From Polynucleobacter sp. JS-JIR-II-50 (GTDB taxonomy: Bacteria; Pseudomonadota; Gammaproteobacteria; Burkholderiales; Burkholderiaceae), in NCBI RefSeq assembly GCF_018687895.1, contig NZ_CP061307.1, forward strand, positions 1,116,001 to 1,180,000: a stretch of DNA of 64,000 nt. Direction: 5' to 3'. Within the stretch, counting starts at the first letter, position 1. The number at the start of each line of letters is the position of its first letter. Positions 18,960-29,822 of the stretch are shown one piece after another. The position numbers were made by a program, and so were the translations under genes. The notes under the pieces are model-generated. The model did no database searches. It had not been told where the DNA came from and saw only the letters and a program-made list of their open reading frames with translations.

Positions 18960-19268
18960 CTAGCCTTTTAGGTGGTCAAGATCATCAGCATTAATCGTGT
19001 CAACCTTACGGAAGAGCACAACCAAGATTGCCAAGCCGATAGCCGCCTCAGCAGCTGCCACAGTCAAAATAAAGAATACGAATACTTGACCAGCCATATC
19101 ACCCAAGTAGTGGGAGAAGGCTACAAAGTTCATGTTCACCGAGAGGAGCATCAACTCAATTGCCATTAGCAAAACGATGACATTCTTTCTGTTCAGGAAA
19201 ATTCCAATGACGCTGGTTGCGAACAAAATCGCACCAAGCACTAAATAATGAGCGAGAGTGATATTCAT
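18960..19268 (-). CDS. nuoK: NADH-quinone oxidoreductase subunit K
   Basis: NuoK is a small membrane subunit that carries proton-path glutamates between NuoJ and NuoN. The 102-residue protein has three membrane helices. The conserved Glu residues are in [14 protein letters not shown] and in [17 protein letters not shown]. Its ATG overlaps the nuoJ stop (ATGA), giving translational coupling. Confidence 0.96.
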   Translation of the reverse strand: MNITLAHYLVLGAILFATSVIGIFLNRKNVIVLLMAIELMLLSVNMNFVAFSHYLGDMAGQVFVFFILTVAAAEAAIGLAILVVLFRKVDTINADDLDHLKG

Positions 19269-19912
19269 TTCTTCCCCCCTCTTACGTCTTGCTTTGCAGC
19301 CATATCTGAACCCATCTTCACAATGCGCATTCGATCTGCCGCAACGACATTGACTTGCTCGTGAATATTCTGTGATTTAGAGTCTTTGCGATTGCGTAAT
19401 GTCAACGCTACAGCGGCAATAATCGCCACCAACAAAATCACGCCGGCTACTTCGAAGGCGTATACATAATCAACAAAGATCAACATCCCCAAAGCTTGGG
19501 TATTGTTTGCCATCATCTCTTCTGGCATTGGCTGGACTGGCGCGTTGGTCCCAATGAAGCTTCGAATAATCACAATTGATAGCTCAAGAACGATAACGGC
19601 ACCCATTAAGAAGGCAACTGGCAGAAACTTTTTAAAATCGCGACGTAAATGCTCAATATCTAAGTCCAGCATCATCACCACGAAGAGGAACAAGACCATC
19701 ACCGCGCCAACATAGACCAAAATCAGAGCCAAGCTCAAGAATTCAGCCTTAAGCAGCATCCAAAGACCAGATGCACAAAAGAATGCCAACACCAAGAACA
19801 GTGCCGCATGAACCGGATTGCGGGCAGTAATAACACGCAGTGCAGAAATTACCAATAAACCTGCAAAGCCATAAAAGAACATGGCAAATAAAGTAGAAGG
19901 ATCGAATGTCAT
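19265..19912 (-). CDS. nuoJ: NADH-quinone oxidoreductase subunit J
   Basis: NuoJ is a membrane subunit next to the quinone-channel module of complex I. The 215-residue protein has five predicted helices. It includes the conserved [20 protein letters not shown] helix 2 region and the [20 protein letters not shown] helix with the strictly conserved Tyr and Gly. The tail after about residue 170 is hydrophilic. It overlaps nuoK by 4 bases and lies 20 bases after nuoI. Confidence 0.96.
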   Translation of the reverse strand: MTFDPSTLFAMFFYGFAGLLVISALRVITARNPVHAALFLVLAFFCASGLWMLLKAEFLSLALILVYVGAVMVLFLFVVMMLDLDIEHLRRDFKKFLPVAFLMGAVIVLELSIVIIRSFIGTNAPVQPMPEEMMANNTQALGMLIFVDYVYAFEVAGVILLVAIIAAVALTLRNRKDSKSQNIHEQVNVVAADRMRIVKMGSDMAAKQDVRGGKK

Positions 19913-19932
19913 ATTAGTTAAGCTCGATTCGA

Positions 19933-20424
19933 TTAACGGTAAGGTGCATCGGCTGCACGGTTAGCGGCGATATCTTTTTCATACTTATCACCAACAGCTA
20001 AAAGCATGTCTTTAGTGAAATACAAATCGCCGCGCTTATCGCCGAAATATTCAAAAATATTTGTTTCAACAATGGCGTCTACTGGGCAAGCCTCTTCACA
20101 GAAACCACAAAAAATACATTTAGTCAGGTCAATGTCGTAACGGCTGGTACGACGAGTGCCATCATCACGCTCAGCAGTTTCAATGGTGATGGCATAAGCC
20201 GGACAAACTGCTTCACATAACTTGCAGCCAATACAGCGCTCTTCACCATTTTCATAGCGACGAAGTGCGTGCAAACCACGGAAGCGACTGGATAACGGCG
20301 TCTTCTCTTCTGGGTATTGAACGGTAATTTTTGGCTTGAAGAGATAGCGACCAGTAATAGACATACCGACCAAGATGTCTCTTAGCATCAAGCTATCGAG
20401 GAATTGGGAAATTTTCTTAAACAT
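19933..20424 (-). CDS. nuoI: NADH-quinone oxidoreductase subunit I (2x 4Fe-4S)
   Basis: NuoI carries clusters N6a and N6b on the electron path from NuoG to NuoB. The 163-residue protein contains two ferredoxin motifs, [12 protein letters not shown] and [12 protein letters not shown], and the N-terminal amphipathic helix typical of the bacterial TYKY subunit. It lies 11 bases after nuoH. Confidence 0.97.
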   Translation of the reverse strand: MFKKISQFLDSLMLRDILVGMSITGRYLFKPKITVQYPEEKTPLSSRFRGLHALRRYENGEERCIGCKLCEAVCPAYAITIETAERDDGTRRTSRYDIDLTKCIFCGFCEEACPVDAIVETNIFEYFGDKRGDLYFTKDMLLAVGDKYEKDIAANRAADAPYR

Positions 20425-20435
20425 GATTTATCAAC

Positions 20436-21509
20436 TTATTTCCAAATATTCCATGGAGAGACAACCCACGCGCCGATAACAACCACCCAAAATACTGAGA
20501 TGGGAATAAATATTTTCCAACCCAAACGCATAATTTGGTCATAACGATAGCGCGGTAATGTAGCGCGTAACCAAATAACGCAGGATAAGAGGAAGAATGT
20601 TTTACCAAATAACCAGAAGAACCCTGGAATATCTCGCAAGATTGGCAAGTCAACAATCGGCAACCAACCGCCTAAGAACATGATGGATGCAACAGCTGCA
20701 ATCAAAATCATGTTGGCATATTCAGCCAAGAAGAACATGGCAAAAGACATGCCTGAATACTCAACCATGTGTCCAGCTACGATCTCAGATTCACCCTCAA
20801 CCACGTCAAATGGATGGCGGTTTGTTTCAGCAACGCCAGAGATAAAGTAAATCAAGAACATTGGTAATAAAGGTAACCAATTCCACGAGAGGAAATTAAG
20901 GCCCATGCTGGCAAAGTAACCCTGCTCTTGTGAAGTAACAATGGCACTTAAATTTAATGAACCCGAGGTAAGCAAGACGGTTACCAATGCAAAACCCATT
21001 GCAATCTCATAGGAGATCATTTGGGCTGATGCGCGCATTGCACCGAGGAATGGATATTTAGAGTTAGAAGACCAACCAGCCAAGATGACCCCATAAACAC
21101 CAATAGAGGAAATAGCCATGATGTACAGCAAGCCTGCGTTTACATCAGCTAAAACCATCTTTGCTTGAAATGGAATCACCGCCCAAGCAGCAAATGCAGG
21201 CATGATCACCATGATTGGTGCAATAAAGTACAAAACCTTACTAGCTTGAGCAGGTGCAATGATCTCCTTCATCAAGAGCTTTAATGCGTCAGCAATTGGC
21301 TGCAATAAACCCAGTGGACCTACGCGATTTGGGCCAAGACGAATATGCATCCAGCCAATCAACTTTCTTTCCCAAAGGGTTAGATAGGCAACGCAACCAA
21401 ACATCGGCAATACGATGATCACAATACGAATCAATGCCCAAACCAAGGGCCACAATGAGCCAAAAATAGCCTCGCCTTGAGTAGTTATGAGGTTCAAGAA
21501 ATTATCCAT
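20436..21509 (-). CDS. nuoH: NADH-quinone oxidoreductase subunit H
   Basis: NuoH forms the quinone-access channel at the junction of the two arms of complex I. The 357-residue protein has eight or nine membrane helices. Motifs include [19 protein letters not shown], the acidic loop with [19 protein letters not shown], and the C-terminal [19 protein letters not shown]. These are the family's most conserved parts and are intact. It starts 8 bases after the nuoG stop. Confidence 0.97.
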   Translation of the reverse strand: MDNFLNLITTQGEAIFGSLWPLVWALIRIVIIVLPMFGCVAYLTLWERKLIGWMHIRLGPNRVGPLGLLQPIADALKLLMKEIIAPAQASKVLYFIAPIMVIMPAFAAWAVIPFQAKMVLADVNAGLLYIMAISSIGVYGVILAGWSSNSKYPFLGAMRASAQMISYEIAMGFALVTVLLTSGSLNLSAIVTSQEQGYFASMGLNFLSWNWLPLLPMFLIYFISGVAETNRHPFDVVEGESEIVAGHMVEYSGMSFAMFFLAEYANMILIAAVASIMFLGGWLPIVDLPILRDIPGFFWLFGKTFFLLSCVIWLRATLPRYRYDQIMRLGWKIFIPISVFWVVVIGAWVVSPWNIWK

Positions 21510-21517
21510 CTCGTCCC

Positions 21518-23833
21518 TTATGCCTTACTAATAGTTACTGGACCAAACATCGACCCCAATTTGGCACTAGCCATGGTGCCAGCAGAAATTCTGACAGCTC
21601 CAGGCGCTAAATTAACTTCTAATGTTGCCGGCATATCAACTGAATGAGAGTCTTGGGTAACGCGCACTGCATCACCCTCTTTGAGACCCAATTCAGCGAA
21701 AGTAATTTTATTTAAGCCTACCTGATTGCCACGCTTAGCATCACGCGTTAACTGCAAAGCAGAAGAACGACGCACGATTTGGTCGCCAGCATAAATATTG
21801 ACATCAGCCAAACGCTCGAAACCATTGAAAGGTGCTAAATTTCCATTAGCAATTGAAGAGCTTGTAGTTTTGTTATTTAGGCGATTGCAATAACCATCAT
21901 CCAATGCTTCTCCAAGAACTTCCTCGGGAGCGTTAAACAAGAAACCATCTAAACCTAAGAGCCCACCTAATACGCGCAATACTTTCCATGCTGAACGTGA
22001 ATCACCTAAAGGTTTTACTGAAGGCTGTACTGTTTGAACTCTTCCCTCTAAATTCACAAAGGTTGAGACTGTCTCTGAGAACACTGAAGTAGGCAGAATG
22101 ACATCAGCTACCTCCATCAAGTCAGCACTTTTATAGGCGCTCAAAGCAATAACGGTATTAGCCTTTGCCAAAGCTGCACGAGCAGCTGCTGGGTTTGGCA
22201 AATCTGAATCTGGCTCGATATTCATCAAGATCACTGCGCGACGTTCGCCAGATAAGACTGACTCAACACCTACGCCGTTAGCATTCACTAAAGATGCGCC
22301 AACTGCATTGCCACCAACTGGCAAGAAGCCTAAAGTAGCACTAGTCTGATCAGCAATAAATTGCGCCATAACGTGCAAGTCTGAAGCATGGTGATGCGCA
22401 ATAGCAGCAGAGCCAAGCAATACAGCTTTTGACTCGCCGGAAAGCAAGCTATCGGCAATCTTCTGCGCCGCAGGAGAAATAGTTAAATTAAATGTGCCTA
22501 CTGGCGCTGTTACTGACTTTGCTTTTGCAACAGCAAGTGCAACCTCACTCAATGCATTCAACCATGCACTTGGAGCTGCAGAAATACCGCTACTTGAAAT
22601 CAACCAGTCATCACCACCCGCATCAATACGTAATACTTGCAAGGCGCGTTTGCTGGCAGTACGAATACGAGCAGCCAATACAGGCTGGTCTTTGCGTAAG
22701 AAACTACCAATAACTAATACACGATCCAATTCATTGATCTTGGCGATTGACATACCCAACCATGGTGCTGATGCTGCAGCTTTTACATCAGTTTGGCGCA
22801 ATCGAGTTTCCATTTGATTGGAGCCAAGGCCACGTACCAACTTTTGCAAGAGGTGCAATTCCTCAGTGGAGGATATTGGGTGAGCTAAAGCGCCAATGGA
22901 CTCGGGACCACTTTCTGCTGAGATTGTTTTCAGAGAATGGGCAACATAATCCAAAGCTGACTGCCAATCTGTATCTAACCACTCACCACCCTGCTTCACC
23001 ATCGGTGTGGTTACACGGTCAGCACTATTTAAACCTTCATAAGAGAAGCGATCACGATCGCTAATCCAGCATTCATTAATGGCTTCATTTTCTAGAGCAA
23101 CTACACGCATGACTTTATTAGCTTTAGTCTGAACTGTAGTGTTGGCACCTAAGCTATCGTGCGGACTAACTGAACGTTTACGTCCAAGTTCCCATGTACG
23201 AGCTGCATAACGGAATGGCTTGCTGGTTAGAGCGCCAACTGGACACAAATCAATCATGTTTCCAGACAACTCTGAATCTACCGTCTGACCAACGAAGGTG
23301 GTGATCTCAGAATGCTCACCACGGTTGACCATACCCAGCTCCATAACACCGGCAACTTCTTGGCCGAAGCGTACGCAACGAGTGCAATGGATGCAACGCG
23401 TCATCTCTTGCATGGAGATCAATGGGCCAACATTCTTATGGAAGACAACACGCTTCTCTTCGTCATAGCGTGAATTAGATTTTCCGTAACCAACAGCTAA
23501 ATCCTGTAATTGGCACTCACCGCCTTGATCACAGATTGGGCAATCTAATGGATGGTTAATGAGCAAGAATTCCATGACAGAACGCTGGGCTTCTACGGCT
23601 TTGGCAGAATGCGTAAACACCTTCATGCCTTGAGTTACTGGTGTAGCACAAGCGGGAAGAGGTTTAGGAGCCTTTTCTACTTCAACCAAACACATGCGGC
23701 AGTTAGCGGCAATCGATAACTTTTTGTGATAGCAGAAGTGAGGAACGTAGGTGCCGAGCTTGTTCGCGGCGTGCATCACCATCGAACCTTGCGGAACTTC
23801 TACAGTCTTACCATCTAATTCGATTTCTACCAT
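21518..23833 (-). CDS. nuoG: NADH-quinone oxidoreductase subunit G
   Basis: NuoG is the largest peripheral subunit, moving electrons through several Fe-S clusters. In the 771-residue protein the N-terminal 2Fe-2S ligands are C34, C45, C48 and C62. The His-Cys3 cluster N5 uses H94, C98, C101 and C107. A 4Fe-4S site follows with [11 protein letters not shown] and [11 protein letters not shown]. The molybdopterin-like domain follows but has the degenerate sequence usual for NuoG. I prefer the ATG at 23833, giving MVEIELDG; a GTG two codons earlier is also open. Confidence 0.96.
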   Translation of the reverse strand: MVEIELDGKTVEVPQGSMVMHAANKLGTYVPHFCYHKKLSIAANCRMCLVEVEKAPKPLPACATPVTQGMKVFTHSAKAVEAQRSVMEFLLINHPLDCPICDQGGECQLQDLAVGYGKSNSRYDEEKRVVFHKNVGPLISMQEMTRCIHCTRCVRFGQEVAGVMELGMVNRGEHSEITTFVGQTVDSELSGNMIDLCPVGALTSKPFRYAARTWELGRKRSVSPHDSLGANTTVQTKANKVMRVVALENEAINECWISDRDRFSYEGLNSADRVTTPMVKQGGEWLDTDWQSALDYVAHSLKTISAESGPESIGALAHPISSTEELHLLQKLVRGLGSNQMETRLRQTDVKAAASAPWLGMSIAKINELDRVLVIGSFLRKDQPVLAARIRTASKRALQVLRIDAGGDDWLISSSGISAAPSAWLNALSEVALAVAKAKSVTAPVGTFNLTISPAAQKIADSLLSGESKAVLLGSAAIAHHHASDLHVMAQFIADQTSATLGFLPVGGNAVGASLVNANGVGVESVLSGERRAVILMNIEPDSDLPNPAAARAALAKANTVIALSAYKSADLMEVADVILPTSVFSETVSTFVNLEGRVQTVQPSVKPLGDSRSAWKVLRVLGGLLGLDGFLFNAPEEVLGEALDDGYCNRLNNKTTSSSIANGNLAPFNGFERLADVNIYAGDQIVRRSSALQLTRDAKRGNQVGLNKITFAELGLKEGDAVRVTQDSHSVDMPATLEVNLAPGAVRISAGTMASAKLGSMFGPVTISKA

Positions 23834-23865
23834 GCTCACTTTTAGATATCCCGTGCTCTAAATCT

Positions 23866-25164
23866 TTATAAAGGTTGTGCAGAATCTAAGCAGCGCTTAT
23901 GTTCTACGTGATACGCAAATTCATCCATGTAATGTTTCAACATGCCACGTACCGGCATTGCTGCTGCATCACCTAAAGCGCAAATCGTACGACCTTGAAT
24001 ATTGGCAGCTACGTCATTTAGCAAATCCAAGTCCTCTGGACGCCCTTCACCATGTTCAATGCGATGAACAATGCGCCATAACCAACCAGTACCTTCACGA
24101 CATGGGGTGCATTGACCACAAGATTCTTCATGGTAGAAGTAAGACAAACGCTCTAAAGCGCGGACCATACAGCGGGTCTCGTTCATCACGATCACTGCAC
24201 CAGAACCCAACATAGATCCTGCTTTTGCAATACTGTCGTAATCCATCGTCAGATCCATCATTTGCGAGCCAGGAACAACTGGCGCAGAAGATCCCCCAGG
24301 AATCACAGCCTTCAAAGCTTTGCCATCACGCATACCGCCAGCAAGCTTTAAGAGCTCTGCAAATGGAGTTCCCAACGGAATTTCATAGTTGCCTGGATGA
24401 ACTACGTCGCCTGATACCGAGAATATTTTGGTTCCGCCATTATTGGGTTTTCCAAGCTCTAAATAGGCTGGACCGCCAATGGCCAAAATGAATGGCACAG
24501 CGGCAAATGTTTCTGTATTGTTAATCGTGGTTGGTTTGCCATACAAACCAAAGCTTGCAGGGAATGGTGGCTTAAAGCGTGGCTGTCCTTTTTTACCTTC
24601 TAGAGATTCAAGCAAGGCCGTTTCTTCACCACAAATATAAGCACCCCATCCTGGGGATGCGTGCAATTGGAAGGAGAAATCACTTCCTAAAATTTTATCG
24701 CCCAAGTAGCCGGCTGCTCGCGCTTCTTCCAAAGCCTCTTCGAAGCGTGAATACACATCCCAGATTTCACCGTGGATGTAGTTGTAACCAACTGTAATAC
24801 CCATTGTGTAGGCGCCAATGATCATGCCTTCGATCAAAGCGTGTGGGTTATAGCGCATGATGTCACGGTCTTTAAAAGTACCGGGTTCACCTTCATCGCT
24901 ATTACAAACTAAATATTTTTGTCCCGGGAATTGACGAGGCATAAAGCTCCACTTCAAACCTGTTGGGAAGCCTGCACCTCCGCGACCACGTAATGAAGAA
25001 GCTTTTAATTCAGCAATGATGGCATCGGGAGATACTTTGTCGTTAATTAAACGACGTAGTTGTTGATAACCACCACGACTTTCGTAATCCTTTAAACGCC
25101 AGTTATCTCCATTTAATCCAGCGAGGATTAAAGGTTTGATATGGCGATCGTGCAAGCTGGTCAT
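23866..25164 (-). CDS. nuoF: NADH-quinone oxidoreductase subunit F (NADH and FMN site)
   Basis: NuoF oxidises NADH with FMN and passes electrons to cluster N3. The 432-residue protein has the glycine-rich [15 protein letters not shown] motif for [20 protein letters not shown] for FMN, and [17 protein letters not shown]. The cluster motif is [12 protein letters not shown], with the last ligand in [10 protein letters not shown]. Its ATG overlaps the nuoE stop (ATGA). Confidence 0.97.
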   Translation of the reverse strand: MTSLHDRHIKPLILAGLNGDNWRLKDYESRGGYQQLRRLINDKVSPDAIIAELKASSLRGRGGAGFPTGLKWSFMPRQFPGQKYLVCNSDEGEPGTFKDRDIMRYNPHALIEGMIIGAYTMGITVGYNYIHGEIWDVYSRFEEALEEARAAGYLGDKILGSDFSFQLHASPGWGAYICGEETALLESLEGKKGQPRFKPPFPASFGLYGKPTTINNTETFAAVPFILAIGGPAYLELGKPNNGGTKIFSVSGDVVHPGNYEIPLGTPFAELLKLAGGMRDGKALKAVIPGGSSAPVVPGSQMMDLTMDYDSIAKAGSMLGSGAVIVMNETRCMVRALERLSYFYHEESCGQCTPCREGTGWLWRIVHRIEHGEGRPEDLDLLNDVAANIQGRTICALGDAAAMPVRGMLKHYMDEFAYHVEHKRCLDSAQPL

Positions 25165-25667
25165 GCTGCTTTCCCTTCTGCACGTAACTCACTCAATAAA
25201 GCATCAATCTTTTCTTTGCTCATAAAACTACACATCCGCTTGTCATTCACTAACATCACTGGTGAATCACCACAGGCGCCCATACACTCTCCCTCTTTCA
25301 AGGTAAAAGTTCCACATGGGGTAGTTTCGTTGTAGCCAATACCTAAAGTCTCTTTGAGATATGTTGCTGCGGTTTCACCATGAGTTAATTGGCATGGCAA
25401 ATTAGTGCAGATCACCAATTTGTATTTACCAATTTTCTTAGTGTTGTACATGTTGTAGAAAGTAGCCACTTCATCTACAGCAATGCTTGGCATTTCTAAA
25501 ATCTGGGCAACCGTTTCAATCACTTCAGGAGAAACCCAACCCACCTCAGTTTGAGCAGCAATCAAACAAGCCATCACAGCAGATTGCTTGTGCTCAGCAG
25601 GATACTTAGCGATATTGCGATGAATATCAGCCAGTGTTTTATCAGATAGTTGCAGAGTCGTAGTCAT
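25161..25667 (-). CDS. nuoE: NADH-quinone oxidoreductase subunit E (2Fe-2S)
   Basis: NuoE is a thioredoxin-like subunit that carries cluster N1a beside NuoF. The 168-residue protein shows the four Cys ligands in [11 protein letters not shown] and [15 protein letters not shown]. The N-terminal helical region contains [16 protein letters not shown], and [11 protein letters not shown] is also conserved. It is coupled to nuoF by a 4-base overlap. Confidence 0.96.
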   Translation of the reverse strand: MTTTLQLSDKTLADIHRNIAKYPAEHKQSAVMACLIAAQTEVGWVSPEVIETVAQILEMPSIAVDEVATFYNMYNTKKIGKYKLVICTNLPCQLTHGETAATYLKETLGIGYNETTPCGTFTLKEGECMGACGDSPVMLVNDKRMCSFMSKEKIDALLSELRAEGKAA

Positions 25668-25690
25668 TAAATATTCCTTGGCACGCCTTA

Positions 25691-26944
25691 TTAGCGGTCA
25701 ATCTCCCCGAACACAATATCTTGGGTACCAATAATGGTTACTGCATCAGCCAACATGTGGCCACGTGACATCTCGTCCATTGCCGACAAGTGCACAAATC
25801 CTGGCGCACGAATCTTCATGCGATATGGTTTATTCGCGCCATCAGAAATCAGGTAAATACCAAATTCACCCTTAGGATGCTCAACGGCTGAGTAAGCCTC
25901 GCCGTCTGGAACGTGAATGCCTTCAGTAAATAATTTGAAATGGTGAATCAACTCTTCCATATTGGTTTTCATATCCACGCGCTTTGGTGGGGAAACCTTA
26001 TGGTTGTCGCTCATCACAGGACCTGGATTAGCCTTTAACCAAGCTACGCACTGTTTGATGATGCGATTAGATTGACGCATTTCTTCCATGCGAACCAAAT
26101 AACGATCATAAGAATCGCCATTCACGCCAACTGGAATATCAAAATCTAAACGGTCATAGACTTCATATGGTTGTTTCTTACGCAAATCCCACTCGATACC
26201 TGAACCACGTAGCATCGGACCAGTGAAGCCGAGCTGCAATGCACGCTCTGGAGTCACGATACCGATGTTCACTAAACGTTGCTTCCAAATACGGTTATCA
26301 GTTAAGAGGTTGCAATACTCATCCACATTGGCATCAAATCCATTTGTAAATTGTTCAATGAAGTCCAATAATGTGCCACTACGGTTTTCATTCAAACGCT
26401 TAATGGTGGATGTACTGCGAATCTTGTTCTTAGTGTACTGAGCCATTTGATCAGGCAAGTCACGATAAACGCCACCTGGACGATAGTAAGCAGCATGCAT
26501 ACGTGCACCAGATACCGCCTCATACATATCAAAGATATCTTCGCGGTCACGGAAAGCGTACAAGAAGACAGCCATCGCACCAACGTCCAGACCATGACAA
26601 CCAATCCAAAGCAAGTGATTTAGCAAACGAGTGAGCTCGTCATACATTACGCGGATATATTGAGCCCGCAATGGAACATCAACTTGCAGTAATTTTTCAA
26701 TGGCCATGACATAGGCATGCTCATTGGACATCATGGACACGTAATCCAAACGATCCATGTAGGGAACGTTTTGAATCCAAGTACGTGTTTCAGCTAATTT
26801 TTCTGTCGCGCGATGCAATAAACCGATATGCGGGTCAGCGCGTTGGATCACTTCACCATCAAGCTCAAGCACTAGACGTAATACGCCATGTGCTGCAGGA
26901 TGCTGAGGACCGAAATTGAGGGTGTAGTTCTTAATTTGTGCCAT
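25691..26944 (-). CDS. nuoD: NADH-quinone oxidoreductase subunit D
   Basis: NuoD forms part of the quinone-binding cavity and is related to the large subunit of NiFe hydrogenases. The 417-residue protein has the N-terminal [21 protein letters not shown] with the quinone-proximal His. It also has [29 protein letters not shown] with the conserved Tyr, and the C-terminal DIVFGEIDR ending. It is a separate gene from nuoC, unlike the fused nuoCD of E. coli. Confidence 0.97.
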   Translation of the reverse strand: MAQIKNYTLNFGPQHPAAHGVLRLVLELDGEVIQRADPHIGLLHRATEKLAETRTWIQNVPYMDRLDYVSMMSNEHAYVMAIEKLLQVDVPLRAQYIRVMYDELTRLLNHLLWIGCHGLDVGAMAVFLYAFRDREDIFDMYEAVSGARMHAAYYRPGGVYRDLPDQMAQYTKNKIRSTSTIKRLNENRSGTLLDFIEQFTNGFDANVDEYCNLLTDNRIWKQRLVNIGIVTPERALQLGFTGPMLRGSGIEWDLRKKQPYEVYDRLDFDIPVGVNGDSYDRYLVRMEEMRQSNRIIKQCVAWLKANPGPVMSDNHKVSPPKRVDMKTNMEELIHHFKLFTEGIHVPDGEAYSAVEHPKGEFGIYLISDGANKPYRMKIRAPGFVHLSAMDEMSRGHMLADAVTIIGTQDIVFGEIDR

Positions 26945-26947
26945 GAC

Positions 26948-27547
26948 TTAAACCGGACCTCCGTACTGCTCTTCACGAACAATGCGTGGAGTAATTTCTC
27001 GTGCCTCAATCGTGACCGGTTGATAGACAACACGTTTTAACTCTGGGTCGTAACGCATTTCAACATTACCGCTGATCGGGAAATCTTTTCTAAATGGGTG
27101 ACCAATAAAGCCATAGTCAGTCAGAATGCGACGCAAGTCCTCGTGACCGTCAAACAGGATGCCGTAGAGATCGAAAGCTTCGCGCTCAAACCAATTGGCC
27201 GCAGCCCAAACTGGCGTCAGTGAGGCAACAACTGGATAGGAGTCATCAGGAGCGAATACTCGAACACGCAAACGCCAGTTATGAGCCAAAGACAGGAGGT
27301 GTGTTACAGCAGCAAAACGCTGACCACCCCATGCACCATCACGGAAATCTTGATAGTCCACACCACACAGATCAATCAATTGCTCAAAAGCAAGCGAAGG
27401 ATCATCACGTAACAACATTGCAGATTCAAAATATGTATCTGCATTAACAACTAAAGTGACTTCACCTAGCGCAATCTCAATGGATTTAGCGCGCTTACCT
27501 AAAACTTTTTCCAAGTTAGCCGCTAGTTGAATTAAACGATCTGACAT
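26948..27547 (-). CDS. nuoC: NADH-quinone oxidoreductase subunit C
   Basis: NuoC is a peripheral-arm scaffold subunit of complex I. The 199-residue protein contains the 30-kDa subunit signature around [20 protein letters not shown], then [19 protein letters not shown]. It lies 3 bases before nuoD and 3 bases after nuoB. Confidence 0.96.
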   Translation of the reverse strand: MSDRLIQLAANLEKVLGKRAKSIEIALGEVTLVVNADTYFESAMLLRDDPSLAFEQLIDLCGVDYQDFRDGAWGGQRFAAVTHLLSLAHNWRLRVRVFAPDDSYPVVASLTPVWAAANWFEREAFDLYGILFDGHEDLRRILTDYGFIGHPFRKDFPISGNVEMRYDPELKRVVYQPVTIEAREITPRIVREEQYGGPV

Positions 27548-27550
27548 GAC

Positions 27551-28033
27551 TTAAGCCTTCCGAGCAATCGTGCTCGTACGAGCAATCTTAGATTGCAGCT
27601 GAATAATTCCGTAGATCAACGCCTCTGCAGTTGGAGGACAACCAGGAACATAAATATCAACTGGAACAATGCGGTCACAACCGCGTACTACTGAATATGA
27701 ATTATGGTAGTAGCCACCACCATTGGCACAAGAACCCATGGAAATTACCCAACGCGGTTCTGGCATTTGGTCGTAAACCTTGCGCAAGGCGGGGGCCATC
27801 TTGTTACATAAAGTACCCGCAACAATCATCAAATCTGATTGACGTGGAGATGGACGGAATACGACGCCAAATCGATCAAGGTCATAACGGGAAGCACCCG
27901 CATGCATCATCTCCACCGCACAACAAGCTAGCCCAAAGGTCATGGGCCATAAGGAGCCATTACGTGTCCAGTTAATTAACTGGTCCGCAGTGGTGGTTAC
28001 AAAACCTTCTTTAAGTACGCCTTCTAATGCCAT
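27551..28033 (-). CDS. nuoB: NADH-quinone oxidoreductase subunit B
   Basis: NuoB carries cluster N2, the last Fe-S centre before quinone. The 160-residue protein has the tandem-Cys motif in [11 protein letters not shown], then [12 protein letters not shown] and [16 protein letters not shown]. The frame is open 33 codons further upstream, but that part overlaps nuoA. The ATG at 28033 has GGGAG nine bases upstream and gives the standard [12 protein letters not shown]-terminus. It starts 5 bases after the nuoA stop. Confidence 0.97.
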
Positions 28034-28038
28034 ATCTA

Positions 28039-28398
28039 TCACTCCCAGTCGAGAGCGCCCTTTTTCCAGATATATACAAATCCTACAATGAATTCCAATA
28101 GGAAAATCACCATAGAGGCGTAGCCAAGCCATCCAATATCACGTAGCGCTACACCCCATGGGAATAGGAACGCAGTTTCTAAGTCAAACAGAATGAAGAG
28201 AATGGCGATTAAGTAGTAACGCACGTCAAACTTCATGCGCGCATCTTCAAAGGCTTCAAAACCGCACTCATAGGGAGAGAGTTTTTCAGCGTCAGGCTTT
28301 GAGGGAGCCAAGATTTTTCCGAGGAACATGGGGACCAATCCGACCCCAATACCTACGAGGATAAAAAGCAGAACAGGAAAGTAATTAGCGAGATTCAA
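28039..28398 (-). CDS. nuoA: NADH-quinone oxidoreductase subunit A
   Basis: NuoA is a small membrane subunit at the arm junction. The 119-residue protein has three helices, the conserved [20 protein letters not shown] loop with its Cys, and [16 protein letters not shown]. The start codon is TTG, with AGGG upstream; this gives [11 protein letters not shown], and no ATG fits. As first gene of the 14-gene operon a weak start codon could limit its output. It follows tRNA-Leu by 109 bases. Confidence 0.95.
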
Positions 28399-28507
28399 AA
28401 TAGCCCTGATTCGTTTGTCTGGTAATTCTTAAAAACAACAAATTATTACTTATTCCACTACATAAGACATTGATTTAGAGCAAAAATCGCTTATCAATAT
28501 CCCTTAT

Positions 28508-28592
28508 TGGTGCCGACGGCGAGACTCGAACTCGCACAGCCTAAGCCACTACCCCCTCAAGATAGCGTGTCTACCAATTTCACCACGTCGGC
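28508..28592 (-). tRNA. tRNA-Leu (anticodon GAG)
   Basis: The minus strand reads GCCGACGTGGTGAAATTGGT onward for 85 bases. The acceptor stem GCCGACG pairs with CGTCGGC, a long variable arm is present as in class II tRNAs, and the anticodon stem CTATC/GGTAG encloses loop TTGAGGG, so the anticodon is GAG. The T-arm GTTCGAGTC is present and the 3' CCA is encoded. It sits between secG and nuoA, all on the same strand. Confidence 0.97.
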
Positions 28593-28634
28593 ATCTTGCA
28601 AAACTCATCAATTCTACTGCATTGCACAAGTGCA

Positions 28635-28655
28635 CTACCCCAAAATTTGGGCTAG
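28635..28655. repeat. Inverted repeat between secG and tRNA-Leu
   Basis: CTACCCCAAA and TTTGGGCTAG form a near-perfect palindrome with one mismatch. It starts 23 bases after the secG stop and has no T tract in either direction. It may be a secG mRNA 3' stabiliser or a weak terminator. Confidence 0.3.
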
Positions 28656-28678
28656 TAAATCTGTAAAAGCCTACTGTA

Positions 28679-29023
28679 TTACTTAGGAACCGCTGGTTTA
28701 CTTGGGTCCTGTATTGGCGCTACTGGGGCTGATGGCGTTGCGGCCGGGGCTACAGTCCCCGAGAGGACTCCAGGACTTACTTCCTTCTTATTTCCAATCC
28801 AAGTAATCCCTAAGGTGCAAAGAAAGAAAACTGCCGCAAAAACAGCGGTTGCGTGAGACAGGAAATTAGCAGATCCGCTAGCGCCAAAAAGGCTGCCAGA
28901 AGAGCCCGAGCCGAAGGCTGCGCCCATATCAGCACCTTTACCTTGCTGCAATAGCACTAATAAAATGACAGCCAAAGCTGAAATTACCTGCAATACGATC
29001 AATAAAGTCTTAAACCATTCCAC
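28679..29023 (-). CDS. secG: Preprotein translocase subunit SecG
   Basis: SecG assists SecYEG in protein export. The 114-residue protein has two membrane helices (about 5-24 and 55-73). The conserved LLQQGKGADMGAAFGSGSS turn lies between them, and a Pro/Ala-rich tail follows. Start is GTG at 29023 with GGAGA about seven bases upstream. The tpiA-secG-tRNA-Leu-nuoA order is common in betaproteobacteria. Confidence 0.95.
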   Translation of the reverse strand: MEWFKTLLIVLQVISALAVILLVLLQQGKGADMGAAFGSGSSGSLFGASGSANFLSHATAVFAAVFFLCTLGITWIGNKKEVSPGVLSGTVAPAATPSAPVAPIQDPSKPAVPK

Positions 29024-29045
29024 AGCTTATCTCCAAATAAAAAAT

Positions 29046-29804
29046 CTATGCCTGACAAATGGCTAGAAAGTCTTGGGGACTCAACGATGCTCCCCCAACC
29101 AATCCACCATCAATATCTGGCATGGCAAATAATTCAACAGCATTATCAGGCTTGACACTGCCGCCGTACAAAATCCCAACGTGAGACGCAACATCCTCAT
29201 TAAATTCAGCCAATTGCAAGCGAATAGCGCGATGCATATCTTGTGCAACTTGGGCGCTGGCAACCTTACCTGTGCCAATCGCCCATACGGGCTCATAAGC
29301 GATTAAGCAGTCAGCGAGGCGGTCTTGTAAAACACCCACCTGCCTTGCAACCTGAGCACACACAATCTCTTCCGCCCTGCCTGAATTTCTTTCATCAGCA
29401 GTCTCACCAACACAAATTACCGGAGTCATGCCATTGTCTAATACCTCAAGAGCTTTTGCAGCTACGGCCTCATCGACCTCTTGGTGCATTTGACGACGCT
29501 CAGAGTGACCAACAATGACATAAGTACAGCCAAGCTCTTTGAGCATGCATGCAGCAACTTCACCGGTATAAGCGCCAGAACTATGGGCAGAAACATCCTG
29601 TGCGCCCAGATTTAAAAAGGCTGATGAATGCTCTTTAATTAAGTGAGCACATTGGGATAAGTAGGGGAATGGCGGACAGACCGCATATTTACGTCCCGAT
29701 GGCATTCCACTCTCCATGCCACGGGCAACAGCTTTGACCCAGTCTTGATTAGTTGCAAGACTGCCATTCATTTTCCAGTTGCCGATAACGATGAGTGGTC
29801 GCAT
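29046..29804 (-). CDS. tpiA: Triosephosphate isomerase
   Basis: The enzyme interconverts dihydroxyacetone phosphate and glyceraldehyde 3-phosphate. The 252-residue TIM barrel has the N-terminal catalytic Asn/Lys in GNWKMNG, the catalytic His in VIVGHSERR, the catalytic Glu in AYEPVWAIGTGK (with the mobile loop 6), and the phosphate-binding YGGSVKPDN and GGLVGGASL. It is 22 bases upstream of secG. Confidence 0.97.
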   Translation of the reverse strand: MRPLIVIGNWKMNGSLATNQDWVKAVARGMESGMPSGRKYAVCPPFPYLSQCAHLIKEHSSAFLNLGAQDVSAHSSGAYTGEVAACMLKELGCTYVIVGHSERRQMHQEVDEAVAAKALEVLDNGMTPVICVGETADERNSGRAEEIVCAQVARQVGVLQDRLADCLIAYEPVWAIGTGKVASAQVAQDMHRAIRLQLAEFNEDVASHVGILYGGSVKPDNAVELFAMPDIDGGLVGGASLSPQDFLAICQA

Positions 29805-29822
29805 AGGGGGTAATGAATATAT

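Noticed and set aside
28034..28132. Upstream extension of nuoB
   Set aside because: It overlaps the end of nuoA; the ATG at 28033 has a good ribosome site and gives the usual NuoB start.
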